64,000 nt of DNA from Bacteroidales bacterium. Its GTDB lineage: Bacteria > Bacteroidota > Bacteroidia > Bacteroidales > UBA932. The position numbers and the translations under genes were made by a program. The notes beneath the pieces are model-generated. The model made no database searches and was not told where the DNA came from. It worked only from the letters and a program-made list of their open reading frames with translations. Numbering within the stretch: position 1 is the first letter of the stretch; every line of letters begins with the position of its first letter. Location: contig JAFSWO010000083.1 of the NCBI GenBank assembly GCA_017450165.1, positions 1 through 64,000 on the forward strand. The letters run 5' to 3'. Positions 34,792 through 42,511 of this stretch are shown here, piece after piece.

Positions 34792-34822
34792 TTTCGCATT
34801 TTGCGTTTCGCATTTTGCGAAA
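34792..34822 (+). promoter_or_regulatory. Tandem operator-like repeat over the ATPase promoter
   Basis: The 14-mer TTTCGCATTTTGCG occurs twice head to tail (34792-34805, 34806-34819). Each copy is itself a near-palindrome (TTCGCA-TTT-TGCGAA is complete in the second). The second copy contains the -33 TTTG. A repressor bound here would block transcription of the ATPase gene. Confidence 0.5.
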
Positions 34823-34844
34823 TGAAAAATTTGTTCTATCTTTG
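34814..34844 (+). promoter_or_regulatory. Full promoter of the ATPase gene
   Basis: TTTG (34814-34817), 19 bases, TATCTTTG (34837-34844), then 17 bases to the ATG at 34862. It fits the Bacteroidota consensus exactly. Confidence 0.85.
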
Positions 34845-34861
34845 GCAAAAAACAGCGCCCT

Positions 34862-35983
34862 ATGAACCCATTTTTCTTAACTCCACACACGCCTGCCGCC
34901 TATTTTTGTGACCGAAAGAAAGAGACCGAAGATATCGTCAACTACCTGGAAAACGGGTCAAATGTAACCCTCATTTCGCCACGTCGCTATGGAAAAACGG
35001 GATTGATTTACCACTATTTCGACACAATTGCAGCCCGGCGAAAGGATGTAGAGATGTATTATGCCGACATCTACGCCACCTCGGGGCCGGACGATTTTAT
35101 TGCCGTTCTGGCAGAGGCGATTTCTAAAACGCTTAAGAAGGAGACCCTGATTAAATCTTTCCTGAAGACGCTCGGAAGTATCCGTCCGGTCTTCAGCCAG
35201 GATCCGCTAAACGGTGCCCCTCAACTCTCTTTCCGGTTTCAATCCGACTCCGAGCGACGGTATTCACTGAAGGCTCTGTTCGATTTTCTTGAGCACCGGC
35301 CTAAAAAAGTGATTGTCGCCATCGATGAATTCCAGCAAATCCGTCAGTATGAAGGCCTGCCTATGGAGGCGCTGTTAAGAACTTATATCCAGCCGCTTAC
35401 GAATGTACAGTTCATCTTTTCCGGCAGCCGTAAGCACGTGATGGCGGACATGTTTACAGCGGAGAACAACCCGTTCTACGAAAGCGCCTCGCTTTATTCG
35501 CTCGACAAAATCAACCGTTCTGTTTACGCCCGCTTTATCACGGATAAATTTGCCGAGGCCAAAAAGCAGATCACGGCGGATGCCGTAGATTTTATTCTGG
35601 ATTGGACCTGCGTACACACCTTCTACACCCAATTCCTCTGCAATCGTGTTTTTCAAAACACCAAGAAAGAGGCGACCATCATGGATGTTCTGAATGTCGC
35701 CGACGCGCTGCTTTATGAAAATCACGAGGCCTTCCTGGAGCGCCGCGCCCTGCTGACGCCCAAACAATGGAAGTTCCTGATTGCCACCGCTAAAGAGGGC
35801 GAAGTCAGCGAGCCCACCAGCGGCGCTTTCCTCCAAAAACACAAAATCGGAGCCCCCTCATCGGTTGCGCGCCTACTGGCCTCCCTCACCGACAAAGAAC
35901 TTCTGCTGGAAACCAAAACAACCACCGGCAGCACCTACCGCGTCTACAATGTCTTCTTCTCCCGCTGGCTGGAGCGGCAGTAG
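34862..35983 (+). CDS. Archaeal-type (STAND-related) ATPase
   Basis: A 373-residue cytosolic ATPase of the archaeal ATPase family (PF01637-like), widespread in Bacteroidota. The Walker A region is SPRRYGKTG (residues 39-47, Lys45) and Walker B is VIVAIDEF (150-157). FIFSGSRKHVM is the usual sensor segment. The C-terminal 90 residues (LTPKQWKFLIATAKEGEVSE, GAPSSVARLLASLTDKELL) look like a winged helix. Function in the family is unclear; some members lie in mobile or defence regions. It stands alone behind a repeat-covered promoter, next to a broken DUF1016 gene. Confidence 0.8.
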   Translation: MNPFFLTPHTPAAYFCDRKKETEDIVNYLENGSNVTLISPRRYGKTGLIYHYFDTIAARRKDVEMYYADIYATSGPDDFIAVLAEAISKTLKKETLIKSFLKTLGSIRPVFSQDPLNGAPQLSFRFQSDSERRYSLKALFDFLEHRPKKVIVAIDEFQQIRQYEGLPMEALLRTYIQPLTNVQFIFSGSRKHVMADMFTAENNPFYESASLYSLDKINRSVYARFITDKFAEAKKQITADAVDFILDWTCVHTFYTQFLCNRVFQNTKKEATIMDVLNVADALLYENHEAFLERRALLTPKQWKFLIATAKEGEVSEPTSGAFLQKHKIGAPSSVARLLASLTDKELLLETKTTTGSTYRVYNVFFSRWLERQ

Positions 35984-36004
35984 GGGTCTAAGCTACCACC
36001 AGTA

Positions 36005-36289
36005 TTAGTAATCGCTGACGGGACGGACAGAGCGCCCGTAGCAACGGAACCAGGAGGACCAGCTCACATTGTCCGAATTGAAGTAAACGTAACTCGCTTC
36101 GGTCAGTTCGTCCGTATAAAGGGACGAAGACCAGTAACGGCCGTAGGTGCCCACGTCGGAGAGATTGCCATCGCTTCGAGAGCCCGCGGCAGGAAGAAAA
36201 ATCCTATTGCCTGTCTTCTTACTATAAACGATGTCTCCCTTCACTCCATTAAGGGTTGTCCATGTCCAGATGCAATTATTTGGACCCAT
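36005..36289 (-). pseudogene. Truncated Fib_succ_major/C-type-lectin-like tail
   Basis: A 94-residue frame reads CIWTWTTLNGVKGD, GNRIFLPAAGSR, YGRYWSSSLYTD, YVYFNSDNVSWSS and GRSVRPVSDY. This is the second half of a Fib_succ_major/DUF1566-like domain; the first half (VDLGLSVKWA type) is missing. The ATG at 36289 follows the upstream stop by 6 bases, so it could still be translated. Tails of this kind are known variable targets of diversity-generating retroelements in Bacteroidota, but no reverse transcriptase is in the window. Confidence 0.5.
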
Positions 36290-36295
36290 GAATGA

Positions 36296-36763
36296 TTAAC
36301 GACGATTTCTAATAAAATAGCGATCCCCATCATTCATATCCAGCACACATGACGCCTCGGGTAATACAGCTAAGTGTAGACGTGTTCCGTAAGGAGTGCT
36401 GCCTCTAAGTTCGGCTCCGTTTTTTTTATAATCAACCACCTTTAAGGCAAAAGACAGACATTCTCCGTTTACATAAACGCATAAATCGCTCGTGAAAGAC
36501 ATTCTATCCCCATTGTTATTAACGAAGGTGTTTCCTGTTAAATAGGCATATACATCTGAAACAGAACTAAATTGCACTGTCTGTTTTTTACTCTTTTTTT
36601 GATTCTCATAGGACGTTTTATTATCACTATGAAATACTTGTTCTTTTTCCCGTACTGCGTTCTGCCCTGTTGCCCCATTTGGTAATAAGATGATACAGAT
36701 AATTAGCGCAACTCCTATTGTTGCTGAGATGATAGCTACGATTTTTTCCATAGTTTTGTACAT
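36296..36763 (-). CDS. Small single-pass membrane protein, unknown
   Basis: 155 residues with one N-terminal membrane helix (VAIISATIGVALIICIILLP) and a basic, polar linker. A globular outer part of about 90 residues follows (VQFSSVSDVYAYLTGNTFVN, LCVYVNGECLSFALKVVDY). The family is not recognised. The start at 36763 overlaps the preceding stop (TAATG), so it depends on the upstream gene for translation; Met5 at 36751 is an alternative. Base composition is clearly more AT-rich than the flanks. Confidence 0.55.
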   Translation of the reverse strand: MYKTMEKIVAIISATIGVALIICIILLPNGATGQNAVREKEQVFHSDNKTSYENQKKSKKQTVQFSSVSDVYAYLTGNTFVNNNGDRMSFTSDLCVYVNGECLSFALKVVDYKKNGAELRGSTPYGTRLHLAVLPEASCVLDMNDGDRYFIRNRR

Positions 36764-37395
36764 TATTTAGTGTCTCTTTGATTCTCTTTTCGGAGTTTTA
36801 TTTGAAGATTTGCAACTGACATACTGTTGATGTATGGGACAAACAGTGGCACGACGGCCAGAATTGTAAGCAGGATTCCCAGGGTTACTATTTCTGTGGT
36901 CATCGGAAGTTTTATTCCTATCACGCCGTTGGTAGAAAGCAGGTGGAAAAGCATATAAAGCACTATTACCACAACGAGGGTGTAGCTCATCCTTTTTACC
37001 CGTTTTGATAAGATTGTTCCCTTTAACTGGTTGAGTCTCTTTTGAAAGGATTGTACTGCGTCATCGTAATCGGTTTCCCGCTGATCATTACAATCGCTTG
37101 GCGAAAAGAACCTCCAATCATCATCACCATATAATACCGCGACTAAACAATAAGGCTTTATCGGCTCCCCAGATGGGGTTACTTGATCATATTTGCGATA
37201 AAACGGAAAGCTCAGCTTTGTTTCTTTTTCCTCTTTACTAAGTATTACGAAAGCTTGTATGCAGTATCCTTTTCTCCATATTTCAATTTTTTGATACTGT
37301 TTTTCGTAATAGTATTGACGGAGTTGTATTCCGTCTTCAGGATACTATTTAGAGAGAAGAAAATGCTTGAGAGAAAGAATGTCGCTTGTGGCCAT
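36763..37395 (-). pseudogene. Membrane protein gene broken by an in-frame TAG at codon 17
   Basis: An ATG at 37395 opens MATSDILSLKHFLLSK, then TAG (37345-37347), then the same frame stays open for 193 more codons. It continues YPEDGIQLRQYYYEKQYQKI, PYCLVAVLYGDDDWRFFS, a basic helix, and two membrane helices (LVVVIVLYMLFHLL; IVTLGILLTILAVVPLFV). The sequence after the stop is clearly protein-like, so this is one gene with a nonsense codon. The only ATG after the TAG is at 36990, which would give just the 75-residue membrane part. Other genes here use TAG as stop. The family is not recognised. Confidence 0.6.
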
Positions 37396-37527
37396 AATTA
37401 TTAATCTTTTTTTTATTATTCGCGAATTTCGCAAACCCAGATTGGCTCATCAAGTCCTTTTAGGTTCATTTTGTGTTCGGATGATTATTATTTGTCATCT
37501 TTGTAAAGAATAATCTTGATTGGTTTT

Positions 37528-38112
37528 ATGACAGGTATATCAAATCCGCATCACACGCCTGAGATTTTGGCGCTTATGATGGCCGTTGAGGAGCGGTTCG
37601 AGCGGCGGCCGGAGACATCTACGCAGTTTATTGCGCTGTCGTATGCGATAGAATCTGCGACGGGCGAACACCTTTCCGCCTCAACCCTGAAGCGGCTGTG
37701 GGGCTATGTCAGCAGCACCCCGGCGCCGAGAATCAGCACGTTGGATGTCCTTTCTGTGTATGTGGGACAGCGATCATTCCGCTCGTTCTGCGACAGCCTG
37801 CGCGCGGGGAAAGAGGATTCGTCCGCCTTTTTCCAGACTTCGTATCTCATTTCGGAAGAACTGACCCCGGGGACCCGGGTAGAACTGGGTTGGGCGCCGA
37901 ATCGGCTCGTGCGCGTGGAGTATCTCGGCACACGGGATTTTCGAGTGATTGAATCGCGGAATTCCAAACTCCAACCGGGCGACGAGTTCGAAGCGGCCTC
38001 ATTCATGACCGGCTACCCGTTGTGCATCAGCGGCGTGCTGCGCGACGGCAAGATGACCACCCCGTTTATTGGCGGCAAGAATGGTGGCCTGACAATCGTA
38101 AGGATCGTTTAG
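37528..38112 (+). CDS. Putative DNA-binding protein of a Bacteroidota-specific family
   Basis: The ATG at 37528 is chosen over a TTG at 37516. It is 194 residues. The N-terminal 90 residues (FIALSYAIESATGEHLSAST, LKRLWGYV, STLDVLSVYVGQRSFRSFC) are a helix-rich module common in Bacteroidota, in which LSxSTLKRLWGY is followed by a region like an HTH. The rest is a small beta domain (GTRVELGWAPNRLVRVEYLG) with no known role. It is convergent with, and overlaps by 4 bases, the Ser/Thr kinase gene; the pairing suggests, but does not prove, a link. Confidence 0.55.
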   Translation: MTGISNPHHTPEILALMMAVEERFERRPETSTQFIALSYAIESATGEHLSASTLKRLWGYVSSTPAPRISTLDVLSVYVGQRSFRSFCDSLRAGKEDSSAFFQTSYLISEELTPGTRVELGWAPNRLVRVEYLGTRDFRVIESRNSKLQPGDEFEAASFMTGYPLCISGVLRDGKMTTPFIGGKNGGLTIVRIV

Positions 38113-39620
38113 TTCTGGAAGTCGTTGCAGACGACATCCAGGGTTGCGATTTCGGCGCGCAGGACAGTCAGGGGCTGGCCCTGCGGGTGGCTCCAGGTGG
38201 CGGTACGGCCATCGGCGGTGCGGATCGTGAGGGTCAGCGTTTCATAATCCTGAGGCGGCACGCTCACATAAAAAGTGGTCGGGTTTTCGCCGACGGGAAC
38301 CTCCGGACAGGTAAGCGTCAAATCCTGAGGGTTCGTGAATCTCAATTTCAAATCCTGGTTAACCCGATATCGGCCGCAAAGCGGCTGCTCTGAATGAAAT
38401 ACGATGCTTTGGATGACGACGCCCGGCTGGTTGGTCGTCAGGTTCAGCCTGATGACACCACAGACATTCTTGAACAGAAACTTAGGGTTAAACGTCTCAG
38501 AATAGGTGTTGAGGAAATGGGCCATCATGGGCACCAGCGACGGGCCACCTTCCGCATATTCCTGCACGGCGGGCAACTTGAAAATAATGGTCGTCGGATA
38601 ATAGGCAAAATAGCCAACCCCGTCCGTGATTAAAGAGGAGGTATTCTTCTTATCCCAGCGAAAACTTACTGAAAGACCACTCTTTGTCGCTTCATAAACG
38701 GGACGGTGGTTCTTGTCGGAAATCAGGATTTGGTCGCCCTTTCGCCAAAGATGGGTTACCGGGGCCTCTTCTACTGAGCATTGGATGGTTTTCGCCGGAA
38801 TCGGGGCGCTGTTTTTCCCGGGGGTCAATGCGAAGCCTGTAACAATCCCGACAGCCAAGATAGCCGCCACCGGCCACAGCCAGCGAAGCCGGGTCGCGGA
38901 AGCGGCACGGCGGAGTTCTTCTACCGAAGCATATCGTTTCGAAGGCTCCTCCCGCATGCATTTTCCGGCAACTCGGTGATACTGGTGCCCGAACAGATTA
39001 AGCATCTTACCCAGCGACCAGATATCCGCGCGGATATCCACCTCTTCCCCGGCGATCAGTTCGGGTGCGGCATATTCCCGCGTGCCGGCGGAGAGTTTTA
39101 GAATACTGTGGGAATCGCTGTCCGCAAAGCCGAAATCGATAATCTTAATATTGGCGCCATTGCGCGTAACCAGGATGTTCGACGGCTTTAAATCCTTGTG
39201 AACCACTTGTTTGGAGTGGAAATAGCTGACAGCGTCGAAGAGTTGATTCAGCAACCGGGTCCGCTGCGATGCGGTGGGTTTGGAGAGGGAGAGGTATTGA
39301 TTCAGGGGAACACCGTCTATCCACTCCATCTCGATGCACGGCCCCAGCTCGGGATGATCCAGATAGGTATAAACCTCGCAGATATGCGGACTGCTGAGCG
39401 ACATGCCGATTTCATACTCCTTACGAAGCAGCGCCTCGTAGGCCGGCAGACCGCGGTACTTGGGTTTCAGACACTTAAGTACTCGGCGACGGCCGTCCCG
39501 CTCCAGAATAAACAGGTCACAGAGGCCACTGCTCGAGCCTTCAATAATCGTTAAAGACTCCAGCTGTGACAGGGTGGGCCCGTCCGCCGAAAAGAAGCAG
39601 GAGGTGTCGTTGGCATCCAC
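38109..39620 (-). CDS. Ser/Thr protein kinase with extracytoplasmic fimbrillin-like domain
   Basis: 503 residues. Residues 20-240 are a eukaryotic-type kinase: a weak Gly loop (EGSSSG), Lys49 in VLKCLK, HKDLKPSN (141-148), DFG (162-164), YAAPEL and DIWSLGKM. A membrane helix spans about 245-265 (LRWLWPVAAILAVGIVTGFA). The outer part (270-503) matches the fimbrillin-type domain of the lipoproteins at 3671 and 13086: LWRKGDQILIS, FAYYPTTIIFKLP, FLFKNVCGVIRLNL. A kinase that senses outside signals through a fimbrillin-like domain is inferred. It begins 2 bases after the C45 hydrolase stop. Confidence 0.8.
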   Translation of the reverse strand: MDANDTSCFFSADGPTLSQLESLTIIEGSSSGLCDLFILERDGRRRVLKCLKPKYRGLPAYEALLRKEYEIGMSLSSPHICEVYTYLDHPELGPCIEMEWIDGVPLNQYLSLSKPTASQRTRLLNQLFDAVSYFHSKQVVHKDLKPSNILVTRNGANIKIIDFGFADSDSHSILKLSAGTREYAAPELIAGEEVDIRADIWSLGKMLNLFGHQYHRVAGKCMREEPSKRYASVEELRRAASATRLRWLWPVAAILAVGIVTGFALTPGKNSAPIPAKTIQCSVEEAPVTHLWRKGDQILISDKNHRPVYEATKSGLSVSFRWDKKNTSSLITDGVGYFAYYPTTIIFKLPAVQEYAEGGPSLVPMMAHFLNTYSETFNPKFLFKNVCGVIRLNLTTNQPGVVIQSIVFHSEQPLCGRYRVNQDLKLRFTNPQDLTLTCPEVPVGENPTTFYVSVPPQDYETLTLTIRTADGRTATWSHPQGQPLTVLRAEIATLDVVCNDFQN

Positions 39621-39622
39621 GA

Positions 39623-40903
39623 CTATTTATACTCGTAGGTGTACGGAAGATTCTGGTAGAGCGGGTTGGAGAGGATGATATCCTGGACCTGCCGGTTGAT
39701 TTCCGCGATATCCTTGGCGTTGCATTTGCCGGCCTTGCGCCACTTTTCCAGGTATGGCTCGGTGAGGGCAAAAACCGCCTTCTCAGTCGGGGCCAACAGC
39801 TGCATATAGCCGTCGCCGCGCACATTGTAGAGCTTACGGAAATTTAAGTAAACCAATGCGTTGTTCGTGTTCCCGATGTAGATTTGCGTCTTCAGTTTGA
39901 GGGAGAGGTCGCAGATCGGAGCGTTATCTTTATTGGCCGCATCGCCACGCAGGAGCGGGTTGATGCCTTCGCGGCCACCCTTCACCCAGAGCGGGATGGC
40001 AACCGAGGTAGCAGGGCAGCCCAACGCAGCCCAGATGGTGGTCAGCGAGGGGTCTTCACCCGGGCGGACACCCACCAGCACGCTGGCCTGGTAGGTACCG
40101 TCGTTGCAGATGATATCGTCAAACGGGATCAGGCCGGTACCCAGCTCGATACCCGCATCCACCAGCGCGCGGTGGTCAATCCCCATGCCGGCGCTGTAGA
40201 AGCCGCGGGAGCAGCGGTCCAGACAGAGCTGCGGGGTGTAGTCGCGGGTCGGGGTGGCCTCTTTGAAAACCTTCACGGCTGCATCATGGCGGTAGTAACC
40301 CTTGCCGGTATTCGGGTTGCCGTGGCGGCCGAAGTTGGCATAGACCAGCCAGCCGTCGGGTGCCACTGCCGGATCGTTCACATCCATCACCCAGTATTCC
40401 AGCTTCTTACCGGAGTACTTCACCTCCACATAAGCCGCACCGCCCTTCGCGTCGATTACACCGTAGTGCGACGAAACATACTTTTTGGCGCTCCGGATTG
40501 TCTTGGGAATATTGATGGTGTCCAGCAGGTGGCAGAAGTCCTCCAGGGTGACGCACACATCCAGCGCCTCTTTCATCAAGAAGCCGTTGCTGATATGCTT
40601 GCGCTCTTCCGGATCCCAGATGTGGCTGTAGGACATCGTATTCATGATGGAGAACCCTTTCTCGTTGGTTCCGAACCAGGCCACGATGGGGTTGGGTGCC
40701 GTTTGGGAGAGGCCTACCCACGCGTACTTGCCTTCATTATGATAGGAATAACGCTGCGAGGAGTAAACTCCGGAGCCGTCGGTGTTTTTCCACATCAGCG
40801 GGCGACCGTCTTTCGTCACGCGACCACTGACCACCACGGAGGTGCAGGCAAAGGCGCCGGTCGTTCCCAGAAGGAGCGCCAGCAGAATCAATATCCGTTT
40901 CAT
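39623..40903 (-). CDS. Exported C45-family autoprocessing hydrolase/acyltransferase
   Basis: 426 residues. The signal peptide MKRILILLALLLGTTGAFA ends directly at Cys20 of CTSVVVSGRVTKDGRPLMWK, so cleavage by signal peptidase would expose the Ntn nucleophile. GFSIMNTMSY, HYGVIDAKGGAAYVEV and the late YLNFRKLYNVRGDGYMQLLA follow the pattern of Bacteroidota C45 peptidases. The family includes acyl-CoA:6-aminopenicillanate acyltransferase and related amide hydrolases. It follows the D-aminoacylase gene by 26 bases, so the two may act on the same N-acyl or D-peptide substrates. Confidence 0.8.
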   Translation of the reverse strand: MKRILILLALLLGTTGAFACTSVVVSGRVTKDGRPLMWKNTDGSGVYSSQRYSYHNEGKYAWVGLSQTAPNPIVAWFGTNEKGFSIMNTMSYSHIWDPEERKHISNGFLMKEALDVCVTLEDFCHLLDTINIPKTIRSAKKYVSSHYGVIDAKGGAAYVEVKYSGKKLEYWVMDVNDPAVAPDGWLVYANFGRHGNPNTGKGYYRHDAAVKVFKEATPTRDYTPQLCLDRCSRGFYSAGMGIDHRALVDAGIELGTGLIPFDDIICNDGTYQASVLVGVRPGEDPSLTTIWAALGCPATSVAIPLWVKGGREGINPLLRGDAANKDNAPICDLSLKLKTQIYIGNTNNALVYLNFRKLYNVRGDGYMQLLAPTEKAVFALTEPYLEKWRKAGKCNAKDIAEINRQVQDIILSNPLYQNLPYTYEYK

Positions 40904-40929
40904 ATCCGTTTACTTACGTTTAGTTACGT

Positions 40930-42510
40930 TTATTTCTTGACTTCGTGACGAAGCACCATGCCGGAGAGGCTGCCGGTGTAGACGTCATCTTCCACGGCGA
41001 CCTGGCCGTTGACAATCACATTCTTGAAACCGGTCGCGAAGAGGGTCGGCTCCGCATAGGTTGCGTGCGGGGTAACCTCTTCCGGTTTGAAGATGGTGAT
41101 GTCCGCAAAGTAGCCCTTGCGGATGAAGCCGCGGTTCTTCAGACCATAGGTTTCAGCCACCTGGCCGGTGCTGCGGCGGATGAAGCGATCCAGCGTCAGG
41201 ACACCCTTCTCCACGACGAACTGCTTGATTAGTTCGGCATAGGTACCGGCTGCGCGCGGGTGGGAACCAAAGGAACCGTCCGTGCAGGACATCACCCAGG
41301 GCTGCTGCATGTATTTGGTCAGGTCTTCCTCGTTGGCGATGAAGGTGTTGAGGTACGGCGATTTGGATTTGTCCTTCAGCAGTTCGATGATGGCATCCAC
41401 CGGATTCTTCTTCATCTTGGCGGCGGCTTCAGCCAGCGTCATCTGGGAATATTCGCCGGCATTCTTGCTGATATAGATGGTCTCTGCACCACCGCGTTCG
41501 TACAGAATATCAGGGATTTCCGCCTTGATGCGGGCAAGCTGTTCCGGATCCTTGAAGCGTTCGCGCATCGCTTTCGTACCACCGTCGCGGCACCAAGCCG
41601 GGGTGAGCGCAGAGGCCATGCCGATACCGGACGCCAGATAGGGATACTGGTCGGCGGTGACCTTCATACCCTGCTGCTGGTAAGACTCGATCAGGTTGAT
41701 CACACTGTCCGCCTTGTACCACTCGGAGCGGCCGAGGCATTTGATGTGCGAGATGTTGACCGGCACGCCGGCGGCCTTGCCGATTTCCAGCGCTTCGCGG
41801 ATGGAGTTGACCAGACCGATATTAAACTTATTCTCGTTGCGCACGTGGGTGGTGTAGATGCCGCCCATCTTGCCCATTTCAGTCATAAGTGCCACAACTT
41901 CAGAAGTTTCACTGAAGCAGCCCGGTACATAAAACAGACCCGTGGAAAGGCCGAGACTGCCGTCCAGCATCTCCTGACGGACCAGCTCCTTCATCTTTTC
42001 CACCTCTTCCGGGGTGGCATAGCGCGCCTCGTCGCCCATCACCTGCTCGCGGATGGTGTTGTGGCCGGTGAAGCTGGCTACGTTGGTTCCGATACCCTGA
42101 TCCTCTAGTTTGGCGAAGAAATCGCTGAGCGGATAGCGGCTGCCACCGCACATACCCGGAATGACAGTGGTAACACCCATCCGGAGGTAGGACTCGTTTG
42201 CGTGTTGCTTCAGAAGAGTCGGCTCAAGATGGTCGTGCGGATCGATAAAACCCGGGCTCACGACATACCCTTCCGCGTCGATAATTTTGGTCGCTTTGCA
42301 CTTCTTTTGGATGTCCGGATCGGCTGCTCCGACATAGACCACTTTTTCACCGGAGATGACGACGTCCGCCTTGTAAGAAGGGGCCTCCGAACCGTCGTAA
42401 AGCGTACCTCCAACGATCAAAATATCCCCCTCTGCAGGCACCTGAGGGCCACATCCAACAAGGGTTAACAAAAGTGTTACAAAAGTGGATACAATAGCAA
42501 TTTTCTTCAT
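40930..42510 (-). CDS. N-acyl-D-amino-acid deacylase (D-aminoacylase) lipoprotein
   Basis: 526 residues, lipoprotein signal MKKIAIVSTFVTLLLTLVGC. It is an amidohydrolase-fold enzyme: GGTLYDGS opens the composite beta domain, PGFIDPHDHLEP gives the metal-binding HxH, and GLSTGLFYVPGCFSETSEV and YTTHVRNE follow. VNISHIKC supplies the next His, and SCTDGSFGSHPRAAGTYA the catalytic Asp. It removes acyl groups from N-acyl-D-amino acids, or a D-glutamyl-type substrate. It begins one base after the glyQS stop, an unusual attachment of a catabolic gene to a housekeeping run. Confidence 0.85.
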   Translation of the reverse strand: MKKIAIVSTFVTLLLTLVGCGPQVPAEGDILIVGGTLYDGSEAPSYKADVVISGEKVVYVGAADPDIQKKCKATKIIDAEGYVVSPGFIDPHDHLEPTLLKQHANESYLRMGVTTVIPGMCGGSRYPLSDFFAKLEDQGIGTNVASFTGHNTIREQVMGDEARYATPEEVEKMKELVRQEMLDGSLGLSTGLFYVPGCFSETSEVVALMTEMGKMGGIYTTHVRNENKFNIGLVNSIREALEIGKAAGVPVNISHIKCLGRSEWYKADSVINLIESYQQQGMKVTADQYPYLASGIGMASALTPAWCRDGGTKAMRERFKDPEQLARIKAEIPDILYERGGAETIYISKNAGEYSQMTLAEAAAKMKKNPVDAIIELLKDKSKSPYLNTFIANEEDLTKYMQQPWVMSCTDGSFGSHPRAAGTYAELIKQFVVEKGVLTLDRFIRRSTGQVAETYGLKNRGFIRKGYFADITIFKPEEVTPHATYAEPTLFATGFKNVIVNGQVAVEDDVYTGSLSGMVLRHEVKK

Positions 42511-42511
42511 A

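Noticed and set aside
37183..37404. Rightward 73-codon frame rich in Phe and Leu
   Set aside because: It is the complement of the broken membrane-protein gene on the minus strand, whose sequence is more protein-like.
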